From Roseiarcus sp963741405 (GTDB lineage Bacteria > Pseudomonadota > Alphaproteobacteria > Rhizobiales > Beijerinckiaceae), in NCBI GenBank assembly GCA_963741405.1, contig CAVUHX010000037.1:558001-622000 (forward strand): a DNA stretch of 64,000 nucleotides, written 5' to 3'. Both the position numbers and the translations under genes were made by a program. Shown in pieces: positions 20,955-29,793 of this stretch. Below the pieces are notes generated by a model. The model searched no databases. It was not told the origin of the DNA and saw only the letters and a program-made list of their open reading frames with translations. Each line of letters starts with the position of its first letter. Position 1 is the first letter of the stretch.

Positions 20955-21212
20955 GTGCAAGTACTCGTTCGCGACAACAACGTCGATCAGGCCCTCAAGG
21001 CGCTCAAGAAGAAGATGCAGCGCGAGGGAATTTTCCGCGAGATGAAGCTTCGCGGCCATTACGAGAAGCCTTCGGAGAAGAGGGCGCGGGAAAAGGCGGA
21101 GGCCGTTCGTCGGGCGCGCAAGCTCGCCCGCAAGAAGCTGCAGCGCGAGGGGCTGTTGCCGATCAAGCCGAAACCCGTTCCCGGCGGCCCGCCGCAGCGC
21201 TCGACCGGCTAG
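20955..21212 (+). CDS. rpsU: 30S ribosomal protein S21
   Basis: 85 residues. The N-terminus VLVRDNNVDQALKALKKKMQREGIFREMK is the S21 signature, followed by a strongly basic helix (RARKLARKKLQRE) and a Pro-rich tail. It belongs to the small ribosomal subunit platform near the 16S 3' end. The start is GTG at 20955, with AGGAAA upstream. Longer upstream readings have no family similarity. A terminator follows after 55 bp, so it is probably a single-gene transcript. Confidence 0.97.
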   Translation: MQVLVRDNNVDQALKALKKKMQREGIFREMKLRGHYEKPSEKRAREKAEAVRRARKLARKKLQREGLLPIKPKPVPGGPPQRSTG

Positions 21213-21267
21213 TCCAGGGCGGCGCTTTTTTGCGCGGTTCGCGCCAAGGGCTGTCGGAACAATCCGA

Positions 21268-21291
21268 CCCCGCCTGACGCGGCGGGGTTTT
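21268..21291 (+). terminator. Rho-independent terminator after rpsU
   Basis: Stem CCCCGCC / GGCGGGG with loop TGACGC, then TTTT. Perfect 7-bp GC stem plus T-tract, 55 bp after the rpsU stop. Confidence 0.9.
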
Positions 21292-21370
21292 GCATTTGAG
21301 CTTGCGCCTTCGGTGAGGCGTTCGTCCCGTCAGGGACCGCGCGTTCGCGGGTCCGCGAAGGGTGAAGGGC

Positions 21371-22216
21371 ATGGTGAGGCTTGGAAGCGCGTTCAGCCGG
21401 GTTATGGCGGCATTGGCGGTGGCGCTGGCGCTGGGCGCGTGCAGCGAGACGATGGGCGTCAAGCCGTCGACCCGGGTGGCCGAGGTCGACGCGGACAAGA
21501 ACGCGCAGGCTTCCAACGCCGGAAACATCGACTCCTTGACCCAGGTCATCGAGCGCAATCCGCGCGATGCGGTCGCCTACAATACGCGCGGCGTCGTCTA
21601 CGCCAAGCTCGGGCGCTACTCGAGCGCGATCGACGACTTCTCGCACGCGATCGAGCTCGATCCGCACTTTTCCGGCGCCTACACCAATCGCGCGCTCGCC
21701 TATCGTCAGCAGAAGAAGAACGACCTGGCGAAGCAGGATTTCGACCAGGCGATCGCGGTCAATCCGAACGACGCCTCCGCCTATCTCGGGCGCGGCAATC
21801 TCCTTCGCTCGGAGAACGACTTCAACGGCGCCCTCGCCGACCTCAACCAGGCGATCCGGCTGAACCCCGAGGGCGCGCAGGCCTATCACGCGCGCGGGCT
21901 GATCTATCAGCGCCAGGGCAACGACGTTCAGGCGATCACCGATTTCAACAACGCGATCGATCGCGATCCCTTCGCCGGCGCCCCCTACCAGGCGCGCGGC
22001 CAGAGCCTGATGAGGACCGGCAAGTACGAGGCGGCGATCGAGGACTTCAACGCCGCCCTGAACGTGAACGCCAACAATACCGAGGCGTGGGCCGGCCTCG
22101 GCTTCTGCTACGACAAGCTGAACAACCGCGCCAAGGCGATCGAGTCCTATTCGCGCGCGATCCAGGTCGATCCGGGCAACAGCGAGGCCCGCGCGGCCCT
22201 CCAGCGGCTGGGGTGA
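21371..22216 (+). CDS. TPR-repeat lipoprotein
   Basis: 281 residues. The N-terminus is a lipoprotein signal with lipobox LGAC (C24), so it is probably anchored in the outer or inner membrane facing the periplasm. Six or so tetratricopeptide repeats follow (AYNTRGVVYAKLGRYSSAID, AYTNRALAYRQQKKNDLA, AYLGRGNLL and so on) to the end, resembling NlpI-like scaffolds. The ATG at 21371 is preferred over a GTG at 21362 because GAAGG lies six bases before it. Likely a protein-protein adaptor; partner unknown. Confidence 0.88.
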   Translation: MVRLGSAFSRVMAALAVALALGACSETMGVKPSTRVAEVDADKNAQASNAGNIDSLTQVIERNPRDAVAYNTRGVVYAKLGRYSSAIDDFSHAIELDPHFSGAYTNRALAYRQQKKNDLAKQDFDQAIAVNPNDASAYLGRGNLLRSENDFNGALADLNQAIRLNPEGAQAYHARGLIYQRQGNDVQAITDFNNAIDRDPFAGAPYQARGQSLMRTGKYEAAIEDFNAALNVNANNTEAWAGLGFCYDKLNNRAKAIESYSRAIQVDPGNSEARAALQRLG

Positions 22217-22632
22217 GCCTGGCCTTCTCCCGCTCAATCATCTCACGCCCCGGGTTCGGCGCCCTTGCCGCTTCCGACCGCATCGAGGGACCTGAAGGGT
22301 TGGTTTTTCTATCCTTTGGATTCCGCCCTGCGGCACGCTCCGATCTCCCTGTTCTCATCCGTTACAGGCGAAAACGCCCCCTGTTATCGGCCTGTTTTCC
22401 GGCCCTTCCCGTTCTTCATTTGTTTTGCGAGGAGGCTGGCGCAATTTGCTGAAATAAAAAGCATTTCTTCGGATTGAAGCGAGCCGGCGGAGGCGCGGAT
22501 CCCCCCGTCCTCTCCCTGATAGCAGGGAGAAACAGGCGAACCGCCGCCCCTTTGAAGTCAAGATCGTCTATCCCCTGAGTCGTTCCGTCAGCCGCCAGGG
22601 CCGCGATCCGCCTCGAGGGGGCTCCCGGAGGC
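22217..22632. other. Intergenic region between convergent genes
   Basis: About 415 bp between the TPR lipoprotein and the 3' end of accC. Small open frames here show no family features. A short hairpin CTCCCTG-ATAG-CAGGGAG at 22514-22531 may end transcription. Nothing else was recognised. Confidence 0.5.
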
Positions 22633-23994
22633 TCAGGCCTCCGTCTCCATCTCCGGCTCCGTCTTCAGATATTCCTCCAGCCAGTGAATGTCGTACTGGC
22701 CGTTCTGGACCTCGGGGTTGCGCACGAGCACCCGAAACAGCGGCAGGGTCGTATCGATCCCGTCGACGATGAACTCGTCGAGCGCCCGGCGCAGGCGCAT
22801 CAGCGCCTCGGTGCGGGTTCGGCCGTGAACGATCAGTTTGCCGACGAGCGAATCGTAATAGGGCGGGATGACATAGCCCTGGTAGGCGGACGAATTGACG
22901 CGAACGCCGAGCCCGCCCGGCGGATGAAAGTAGGTTATGCGTCCAGGCGAGGGAATGAAGGTGCGCGCGTTCTCGGCGTTGACGCGGCATTCGATCGCCG
23001 CGCCGAGGAAGCGCACTTCGTCCTGGGCGATCGACAGCGGAGAGCCGGCGGCGATCTTGATCTGCTCGTTGACGATGTCGATGCCGGTGATCATCTCGGT
23101 GACGGGATGTTCGACCTGGATGCGCGTGTTCATCTCGATGAAGTAGAACTTGCCGTCCTCGTAGAGAAACTCGACCGTTCCGGCGCCGACATAGCCGAGC
23201 TCCGCCATGGCGCGGGCGACCACCCCGCCGATCTGTTCGCGCTGTTCGGCGTTGAGGGCAGGGGAGGGGCCTTCCTCCCACACTTTCTGGTGGCGGCGCT
23301 GCAGCGAGCAGTCGCGCTCTCCGAGGTGGATGGCGTGGCCCTGCCCGTCGCCGAGCACCTGGAACTCGATATGGCGCGGCTTGGCGAGGTATTTCTCGAG
23401 ATAGACGGCGTCGTCGCCGAAGGCGCTCTTGGCTTCGATCCGCGCCGTGCTCAGCGCGTCGCTGAGCTCCTCGGGATTCGCCGCGACCTTCATGCCGCGC
23501 CCGCCGCCTCCCGCCGCCGCCTTGACGATGACCGGATAGCCGATCGCCTCGGCGATCTCCAGCGCTTCGGCTTCTTCGTGAACGGCGCCCTGCGAGCCGG
23601 GCACGCATGGTATGCCGAGGCGGGTCGCGGTGCGCTTGGCCTCGATCTTGTCGCCCATGATGCGGATATGCTCCGCCTTCGGGCCGATGAAGGCGATTTC
23701 ATGTTCGTCGAGGATCTCGGCGAAGCGGGCGTTTTCAGCGAGGAAGCCATAGCCCGGATGAACCGCGTCCGCGCCGGTGATCTCGCAGGCTGCGACGATG
23801 GCCGGCACGTTGAGATAGCTGTCGCGCGCCGGCGGTGGGCCGATGCAGACGCTCTCGTCGGCCAGCTTGACATGCATGGCTTCCTTGTCGGCGGTCGAGT
23901 AGACCGCGACGGTCGCGATGCCGAGCTCCTTGGCGGCGCGCATGACGCGCAGCGCGATCTCGCCCCGGTTCGCGATCAGAATCTTGTCGAACAT
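22633..23994 (-). CDS. accC: Acetyl-CoA carboxylase, biotin carboxylase subunit
   Basis: 453 residues, intact. ATP-dependent carboxylation of biotin on AccB, the first step of fatty-acid synthesis. Seen are FDKILIANRGEIALRV at the start, HPGYGFLAEN, the ATP-grasp glycine loop AAAGGGGRGMK, the catalytic region EMNTRIQVEHPVTE and GHAIECRVNAE-like GAAIECRVNAENA. The ATG at 23994 was chosen over a TTG nine bases upstream because family homology begins at MFDKI. accB lies 15 bp upstream on the same strand. Confidence 0.98.
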   Translation of the reverse strand: MFDKILIANRGEIALRVMRAAKELGIATVAVYSTADKEAMHVKLADESVCIGPPPARDSYLNVPAIVAACEITGADAVHPGYGFLAENARFAEILDEHEIAFIGPKAEHIRIMGDKIEAKRTATRLGIPCVPGSQGAVHEEAEALEIAEAIGYPVIVKAAAGGGGRGMKVAANPEELSDALSTARIEAKSAFGDDAVYLEKYLAKPRHIEFQVLGDGQGHAIHLGERDCSLQRRHQKVWEEGPSPALNAEQREQIGGVVARAMAELGYVGAGTVEFLYEDGKFYFIEMNTRIQVEHPVTEMITGIDIVNEQIKIAAGSPLSIAQDEVRFLGAAIECRVNAENARTFIPSPGRITYFHPPGGLGVRVNSSAYQGYVIPPYYDSLVGKLIVHGRTRTEALMRLRRALDEFIVDGIDTTLPLFRVLVRNPEVQNGQYDIHWLEEYLKTEPEMETEA

Positions 23995-24009
23995 CGAGGC
24001 CAATCCGGG

Positions 24010-24513
24010 TTACTCGATCACCATCAGCGGCTGGCCGTATTCGACCGGTGAGCCATCGTCGACGAGGATGTTCGCGATTCGCCCCGCGCGCGGCGCCGCG
24101 ATGTCGTTGAACGTCTTCATCGCCTCGACGAGCAGAAGCTTGTCGCCCGCTTTCACCAGCGAGCCGATCTCGACGAATGGCTTGGATTCCGGGTTCGGCC
24201 GCAGGTAGGCCGTTCCGACCATCGGGGATTTGACCGCCCCCGCCAGTTCGTCGACGGCAGGCGAAGGCGAGGAACCGACGGTCGCGGCGGCCTCCGGCGC
24301 CGGAGCGGCGATCGCCGGGGCCTGGACAGGCGCGGCGAAACTCTGGGCTGCCGGCGTCCGCTCGCGGGCGAGCCGCACATGCAAGTCGCCGAGATCGATC
24401 TCGACCTCGGTCAGGTCGTATTTGGCGATCACCTTTGCGAGCTGGTCGATCGCGACGACATCGACAAGGCGCTGGGCAGACTCCTCGGTTCGGGCGCCGG
24501 ACGGCTTCTTCAT
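24010..24513 (-). CDS. accB: Acetyl-CoA carboxylase, biotin carboxyl carrier protein
   Basis: 167 residues. The N-terminal helical region is followed by an Ala/Pro-rich linker (about residues 52-90) and the biotinyl domain with VEAMKTFN, where K133 carries biotin. The order is accB-accC, as usual. The aroQ gene often found upstream of accB is not here. Instead a small secreted-looking protein precedes it, separated by a terminator. Confidence 0.97.
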   Translation of the reverse strand: MKKPSGARTEESAQRLVDVVAIDQLAKVIAKYDLTEVEIDLGDLHVRLARERTPAAQSFAAPVQAPAIAAPAPEAAATVGSSPSPAVDELAGAVKSPMVGTAYLRPNPESKPFVEIGSLVKAGDKLLLVEAMKTFNDIAAPRAGRIANILVDDGSPVEYGQPLMVIE

Positions 24514-24589
24514 GGAGTTCTCTCGGGCTGGAAAGGACGGCTTTGTCGGGTTCGGCCAGTCCTATATTACGCTCGCCCGGGCAAATAAA

Positions 24590-24613
24590 GAGAGGGCACG
24601 CGCGCGCCCTCTC
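24590..24613 (-). terminator. Terminator upstream of accB, minus strand
   Basis: Perfect 8-bp stem GAGAGGGC / GCCCTCTC with an 8-base GC loop, followed on the minus strand by CTTTATTTGC. It ends the transcript of the gene at 24700-24978 before accB begins, so accBC probably has its own promoter in the ~75 bp left. Confidence 0.8.
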
Positions 24614-24699
24614 CCGCCCAGGCGCCAGCTCGATTCGGCGGCAGCCGGTCGAAAAAGGCCTGGCGGGCGCCGCGCGCCAGGCCCGCCTCGACGAATCGT

Positions 24700-24978
24700 T
24701 CAGCGTGGCGAGCGCACCCTATGGGGAACGTCGCCCCGCGTCCGGCACCCCGAGAGGCGAATAGCGCTCGTGGCGCTGAAAGACGCTCGGATCGAGAGCG
24801 CCGACCGCCTCGAGACCATCCGCGCAAGCTTCCTCTGTTTGTCCAGGATCGAGCTGACGTGCCAGCGCCAGGTCGACGGGTCGGATTTCTGGGCTTCGGC
24901 GCCGACGGTGTTGACCGCCGCCGCGTAACTCGCGCCGCCGCCGACCGCCATGAGAGCTAGAACGAGAGACTTCCGCAT
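24700..24978 (-). CDS. Small exported hypothetical protein, possible frameshift
   Basis: About 92 residues as read. MRKSLVLALMAVGGGASYAAA is a convincing signal peptide, preceded by a GGAGGAG ribosome site. The middle part (DPSTWRWHVSSILDKQRKLARMV) looks natural. The tail then becomes Arg/Ser-rich. A shift near 24812 would instead give EAVGALDPSVFQRHERYSPLG and a stop at 24719-24721, which looks more protein-like. I do not recognise a family. Probably periplasmic. Confidence 0.5.
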   Translation of the reverse strand: MRKSLVLALMAVGGGASYAAAVNTVGAEAQKSDPSTWRWHVSSILDKQRKLARMVSRRSALSIRASFSATSAIRLSGCRTRGDVPHRVRSPR

Positions 24979-25092
24979 CGTCTCCTCCGCTTCGTCGCCG
25001 CTTTCGGGAAACTCCAACCCGAGCGCGGACAGAGCCTCGCGCGCGGCGCCTGCGTTCATTGATCAAACGTTAACCACTGATTTGTGTCTCGG

Positions 25093-25784
25093 CTATGGCG
25101 GTTCGTCGCCCGGAGCGATTTCTCGCATCACTTCTCCAGCCATGGCGCGAGTCACGCGGCGGCCCTTCGCCAGCGCCTCCCGGTCGAGCGCCGCGACAAG
25201 CCGGCGCGCGGCCCCCAGCGAGCGCTCCATTCTCGTTGCAATATAGGCGATCACGTAGGGCTCCACCTGAAGCTGGCGATCGCTGAACAGCTTGAACAGG
25301 ACGGCCTCGGTCAGTTCCCGGTCCGGCGCGCCGAGGCGAACGACCGGCGCGAGACGCAATCGCGAAAGGAGGTCCGGGATCTTCAGTCCCCAGGCGTCCG
25401 GGCCGTTTCGGCCGGTGACCATCACCCACGCTTCGGTTTGGAGCGCCGCGTTCATGAGGTGAAACAGGCGCTCCTCGGCCTCGCCTACCCGGTCCGCATC
25501 CTCGATCAGCAGCGCGCTGGCCGCGACCGGCGCCTCGCGCCCTGTGCGCCGAGGCTGCCGCCATGAACAATCGTCGCGCCGGCGGCCCTCGTCCAGAGAG
25601 CGGCGAGGTGGCTCTTGCCGGATCCCTCCGGTCCGACCAGAAGCAACATCCGGCCTGGCCAGTTCGGCCAGCGGTCGACGGCGCTCAAAGCCTCGCGGTT
25701 CGAGGCGGCCGCGAGAAAATCCTCGCGCGCGAAGCTCGGCTGGTGCGGCCAGTCGAGGATCAGTTGGCGCGGCGGCGTCGTCAT
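25093..25784 (-). CDS. hda: Hda-like DnaA-related replication regulator, one frameshift
   Basis: About 230 residues after correction. MTTPPRQLILDWPHQPSFAREDFL is the clamp-interacting N-terminal end typical of Hda/DnaA-like inactivators, followed by the P-loop LLLVGPEGSGKSHLAALW. After a frame change near 25545 come ALLIEDADR (Walker B), VMVTGRNGPDAWGLKIPDLLSRL and a C-terminal lid ending RLVAALDREALAKGRRVTRAMAGEVMREI. The family promotes hydrolysis of DnaA-ATP. The ATG overlaps the upstream AI-2E gene's stop (ATGA), a common arrangement in alphaproteobacteria. Confidence 0.83.
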
Positions 25785-26889
25785 CGTCCGTCGGCCCGGG
25801 CCGCCGCGATAAAACGGACTTGCGAGATAAAGGCCAATGAGGTGGCGGGCGATGACGCCGGCCGCCGCCGCGGTCGGAACCGCGATGACGAGGCCGACGA
25901 AGCCGAACAGCTGCCCGAACGCCAGCAGCGCGAACATCAGCCAGACGGGATGCAGTCCGATCGAATTCGCCGACGAGCTTCGGCGAAACCACGTAGCCCT
26001 CGAGGAACTGGCCGCTGACCACGACCGCCAGCGCCATTCCCAGAAGTTTCAGGCTCGGCCAGCCCTGGACGAGAGCGACCCCGACCGACAGAACGAGCGC
26101 GACCAGCGAGCCGACATAGGGCACAAAGCTCAGCACTCCGGCAATAAAGCCGATCAGGAAACCGAAATCGAGCCCGACCAGCGTGAGGCCGATCCCGTAC
26201 CACAATCCAAGGAACAGGCAGACGAGGGATTGGCCGCGGATGAATCCGGCCAAAGCCTGATTGATCTCCCATGCGATCGCGCGCAGCTTCTCGCGATGCT
26301 CGACCGGCAGCCAGCTGTCGATTTCCGCGACCATCCGATCCCAGTCGACCAGAATGTAGAACGCCACGACCGGCGTTATGACCAGCAGGGAGAGAAAGTC
26401 GAAGACCGCAGCTCCGCCCGAAACCAGCGACTTCATGGCGTTGACAAGCCACTGCGCGCCTTGCGCGACGAAATCGCCGACCGACTTCTGGATTTGTGCG
26501 CTGGACAGCTGTTCGCCGAGTCCGAGCGCGCTGATCCAGCCGCCGCCATATTTCGTGATGAGGACATTGCCCTCTTCGACCGCAAGCGCCTGCAGGCGCA
26601 TCGCGTAGCCCGGCAGCTTCTGGGCGAACGCCAGGAGCTGGCTGCCCAGGATCGGGGCGACGACGATCAGAATGACAGCGAAAGCCGAGGCGAAGACCAC
26701 GAGGATGATCAGCGCCGCGCCCAGCCGGTTGAGCCCGAGCTTCTCCAGCTTCCGGACGATCGGGTCGAGAAGATAGCCGAGCGCGATCCCGGCGGCGAAG
26801 GGCGTGACGGCCGAGCCGAGCAGATGCAGGACGAAGCCGAGGGCCGCGAACAGGACGCCCCAGAACAGCATTTGCCGTTCGATGCTCAT
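25781..26889 (-). CDS. AI-2E family (PerM-like) membrane permease, one or two frameshifts
   Basis: About 370 residues with some eight hydrophobic segments, including AAGIALGYLLDPIVRKLEKLG near the N-terminus and GFIAGVLSFVPYVGSLVALVL, the family signature, late in the protein. At 25962 one extra base breaks the frame. Removing it gives VGEFIGLHPVWLMFALLAFGQLFGFVGLVIAVP, a classic ending. A second slip near the CCCGGG at 25796-25801 is needed to reach the TGA overlapping hda. The transported substrate is not known for most family members. It starts at an ATGA overlap with the VOC gene. Confidence 0.87.
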
Positions 26890-27308
26890 CGTCCGGCGGC
26901 CCTATCTCTCCGGCCGCGCCTGCAGGCTGCAGCAGGTCCCACTTCCCGCCCCACGGGTCGACGAAGACCGCGACCATGCCGTAGCGCTCGCTGCGAGGGG
27001 ATTCGAGAAACGTCACACCGCGCGCGCGCATCGCGGCATGGTCGTTCTCGAAATCGTCGGTGAGAAGGAAGAACCCGACGCGCCCGCCGGTCTGATCGCC
27101 GATCCTCGCGCGCTGCCGTTCGTCCCCGGGCGTCGCCAGAACGATCCTTGCTCCAGCGCCCCCGGGCGACGAAACGACGACCCAGCGTTTTCCGGCGTCG
27201 AGATCGAACATCCTCCTCGACGGTGAAGCCGAGCGCGCCCGCGAAGAACGCCAGCCCTTCGTCGTAGTCGGGGACGAGGAGCGAGATTGCCGAGAGGCTC
27301 TTGATCAT
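26886..27308 (-). CDS. VOC (glyoxalase/bleomycin-resistance) family protein, frameshifted
   Basis: About 140 residues. The N-terminal half MIKSLSAISLLVPDYDEGLAFFAGALGF is in one frame. FDLDAGKRWVVV, ARIVLATPGD, GFFLLTDDFENDHAAMRARGV and AVFVDPWGGKWDLLQP are in the next. The join lies near 27210 (one extra base). A second slip near 26930 would bring it to the TGA that overlaps the permease ATG. This is a single betaalphabetabetabeta-pair dimer subunit, usually a metal-dependent lyase, dioxygenase or isomerase. The substrate cannot be inferred. Confidence 0.75.
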   Translation of the reverse strand: MIKSLSAISLLVPDYDEGLAFFAGALGFTVEEDVRSRRRKTLGRRFVARGRWSKDRSGDARGRTAAREDRRSDRRARRVLPSHRRFRERPCRDARARCDVSRIPSQRALRHGRGLRRPVGREVGPAAACRRGRRDRAAGR

Positions 27309-27315
27309 CGTCGCC

Positions 27316-27867
27316 CTACCGGCTCATGTGATCGAGCCACTGGGCGATATAGACGCCGCCGGAGGCGAGGGTCGTCACCGCGACGGTCCACACGAGCACG
27401 GTCTGTACGGGCTGGGGGTTGACGCCGAATGCCCGCACGCCGAGTGCGAAACCGGCGAGCGCAATTTGAGCGGCGGTGTTGATCTTCGATTCCCATACCG
27501 GGCGGATTTCGACGGGCTTGTCCATGAGCCAGGAAACCATGACGGCGACCAGGATCATGACGTCGCGCGACACGACCGCGATGGCGAGCCACGCAGGCAG
27601 TTCCGCGTAGATTGCCAGGGATACATAGATCGAGATCAGAAGCGCCTTGTCGGCCAGGGGGTCGAGATACGCACCGAGTTCCGTGCGAAGATCAAAGTTT
27701 CTGGCGATAAATCCGTCGATCGCATCGGAAACGCCGGCGAGCAGGAAGATCATGAACGCCGCCAGGAAGCGTTGCGAGATGATCATCGAAACAGCCAACG
27801 GCGTCATCAGCATCCTCGCGACCGTAATGAGATTGGGAATATTGCCTAACAATTTGGAGATATTCAT
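27316..27867 (-). CDS. CDP-alcohol phosphatidyltransferase
   Basis: 183 residues, four to five membrane segments. The full family motif D-x2-D-G-x2-A-R-x8-G-x3-D-x3-D is seen in SDAIDGFIARNF...LGAYLDPLADK. It makes a phospholipid from a CDP-diacylglycerol or CDP-alcohol; PgsA-like (phosphatidylglycerophosphate) activity is possible but unproven. The ATG at 27867 (MNISKLLGNIPNLITVARM) is chosen because family homology begins there. Divergent from purM across about 200 bp. Confidence 0.9.
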   Translation of the reverse strand: MNISKLLGNIPNLITVARMLMTPLAVSMIISQRFLAAFMIFLLAGVSDAIDGFIARNFDLRTELGAYLDPLADKALLISIYVSLAIYAELPAWLAIAVVSRDVMILVAVMVSWLMDKPVEIRPVWESKINTAAQIALAGFALGVRAFGVNPQPVQTVLVWTVAVTTLASGGVYIAQWLDHMSR

Positions 27868-28073
27868 TAATCGCCAACGTCTCCGGATCCCGGTTCCATC
27901 AGGTCGGTCGGCGACCGTCCTCGCTGGGCCGCTCCCGCACGTCCGCCCGGATTCAACCGTTCTTGCGTTGCACGCTAACATGATCGAACGGGCCTTGGGA
28001 AACCGGGGCCGGCGCGACTTGCGCGCCGCCCGGCGAGCAATTACGCCGTTTGCAATCTCGCCACGGAGCCCCG

Positions 28074-29138
28074 ATGCCCGACAGCCGAAAGCCTTTGACC
28101 TACGCCGACGCCGGCGTCGACATCGATGTCGGCAATCGCCTTGTCGACCGGATCAAGCCCCTGGCGCGCGCGACGCGCCGTCCCGGCGCAGAAGCGGAAC
28201 TCGGCGGGTTCGGAGGGCTGTTCGATCTGAAGGCGGCCGGGTTCGTCGATCCGATCCTCGTCGCCGCGAACGACGGGGTCGGCACCAAGGTGAAGATCGC
28301 GATCGAGAGCGGCATCTACGACACGATCGGCGTCGATCTGGTCGCGATGTGCGTCAACGACATCGTCGTCCAGGGGGCGGAGCCGCTTCTGTTCCTCGAC
28401 TATTTTGCGACGGGCAGGCTCGACGACGATGTCGCAGCCGCGGTCGTCAAGGGTATCGCCGAAGGCTGCGCGCAATCGGGGTGCGCGCTCATCGGAGGCG
28501 AGACCGCCGAGATGCCGGGTCTCTACGCTCCCGGCGACTTCGATCTGGCGGGCTTCGCCGTCGGCGCCGCCGAGCGCGGCGCTCTGCTGCCGAGGGGCGG
28601 TCTGAAGGCGGGAGACGCCGTCTTCGGGTTGCCGTCGTCCGGAGTCCACTCGAACGGCTTCTCGCTCGTGCGGCGGGTGGTCGAGCGATCTGGTCTCGCC
28701 TGGGACGCGCCGGCCCCGTTCGAGCCGTCGCGTTCGCTCGCGGCGGCGCTGCTGACCCCGACGCGGCTCTACGTACGGCCGCTTCTGCAGGCGCTCGCGA
28801 GCGCTCCCGGCATCCGTGCGCTGGCTCACATCACCGGCGGAGGATATCCCGACAATCTGCCACGTGTCCTCGACGACGGACTCTCGGTCCTGCTCGATCT
28901 CGACGCTTTTTCGCCGCAGCCGGTGTTCTCGTGGCTTGCGGCCACAGGGGGGATTGCCGAGGACGAAATGCTGCGCACCTTCAATTGCGGGTTTGGGATG
29001 GCGGTCTTCGTCTCGCAGGAGCGCGAGGCGGAGACGAAGCAGGAACTCGCGCTCGCAGGCCTGGATCCGGCGCTGGTCGGCCGGCTCGTCCCGTCCCGCG
29101 GTCCTCGCGTCGTGACGGAAGGGCGGCTCAAGCTATGA
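28074..29138 (+). CDS. purM: Phosphoribosylformylglycinamidine cyclo-ligase
   Basis: 354 residues. AIR synthetase of de novo purine synthesis: ATP-dependent ring closure of FGAM. Seen are TYADAGVDIDVGNRLVDRIKP, GGFGGLFDLKAAG, VAANDGVGTKVKIA, MCVNDIVVQGAEPLLFLDYFATG, GGETAEMPG and HITGGGYPDNLPRVL. The ATG at 28074 has GGAG eight bases before it. The stop overlaps the purN ATG by an ATGA junction, so the two are translated together. Confidence 0.98.
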   Translation: MPDSRKPLTYADAGVDIDVGNRLVDRIKPLARATRRPGAEAELGGFGGLFDLKAAGFVDPILVAANDGVGTKVKIAIESGIYDTIGVDLVAMCVNDIVVQGAEPLLFLDYFATGRLDDDVAAAVVKGIAEGCAQSGCALIGGETAEMPGLYAPGDFDLAGFAVGAAERGALLPRGGLKAGDAVFGLPSSGVHSNGFSLVRRVVERSGLAWDAPAPFEPSRSLAAALLTPTRLYVRPLLQALASAPGIRALAHITGGGYPDNLPRVLDDGLSVLLDLDAFSPQPVFSWLAATGGIAEDEMLRTFNCGFGMAVFVSQEREAETKQELALAGLDPALVGRLVPSRGPRVVTEGRLKL

Positions 29139-29731
29139 GCGGGCGTATCCGAACGGCGATCCTCATTTCCGGGCGCGGCTCGAACATGATGGCGCTGATC
29201 GCGGCGGCGCGGCGTCCAGGCTTCCCGGCTGGAATCGCGCTGGTCTTGTCGGATCGACCCGATGCGGCTGGTCTCGCGGCGGCGCGCGAAGCGCACATTC
29301 CGGCGGAGGCGATCGATTTTCGCAGCTTCCCGGGCAAGCCTGCTTTCGAGGCGGCGCTCGCCGCGCGCCTCCGAACGGCCGGAGTCGAGCTTATCTGCCT
29401 TGCCGGCTTCATGCGCATTCTGAGCGCGGATTTCGTCGACCGGTGGGAGGGCCGGATTCTCAATATCCACCCCTCCCTGTTGCCGGATCTGCGCGGTCTT
29501 CACACGCACGAGCGCGCTCTCGCCGAGGCGCGCGCCGAACATGGATGCACCGTCCACCATGTCTCGGCCGAACTCGACGCGGGGCCCATCGTCGCCCAGG
29601 CGCGCGTGCCCGTTTTGCCCGGAGACGATCCCGAAACGCTGGCGGCGCGGGTGCTGGTCGAAGAGCACCGGATCTACCCGGAGGCGCTGGCGGCCGTCGC
29701 CCACGCTCTCCACACCGCGCGGGTCGACTGA
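29135..29731 (+). CDS. purN: Phosphoribosylglycinamide formyltransferase
   Basis: 198 residues. Transfers formyl from 10-formyl-tetrahydrofolate to GAR in purine synthesis. The N-terminus TAILISGRGSNMMALI binds the phosphoribosyl group. The catalytic region is RILNIHPSLLPDLRGLHTHERAL with HxxHP-like histidine, then CTVHHVSAELDAGPIVAQ with the catalytic aspartate. The order purM-purN is the usual one. Confidence 0.97.
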   Translation: MSGRIRTAILISGRGSNMMALIAAARRPGFPAGIALVLSDRPDAAGLAAAREAHIPAEAIDFRSFPGKPAFEAALAARLRTAGVELICLAGFMRILSADFVDRWEGRILNIHPSLLPDLRGLHTHERALAEARAEHGCTVHHVSAELDAGPIVAQARVPVLPGDDPETLAARVLVEEHRIYPEALAAVAHALHTARVD

Positions 29732-29793
29732 AGGCGCTTGGCGCGCGGTGGAATATGCTTCAGAACGATGACTGCACTTGAGCGGAGATTTGG

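Noticed and set aside
22684..24051. A 455-residue plus-strand open frame opposite accC
   Set aside because: Antisense shadow of accC; no motif and no plausible start.
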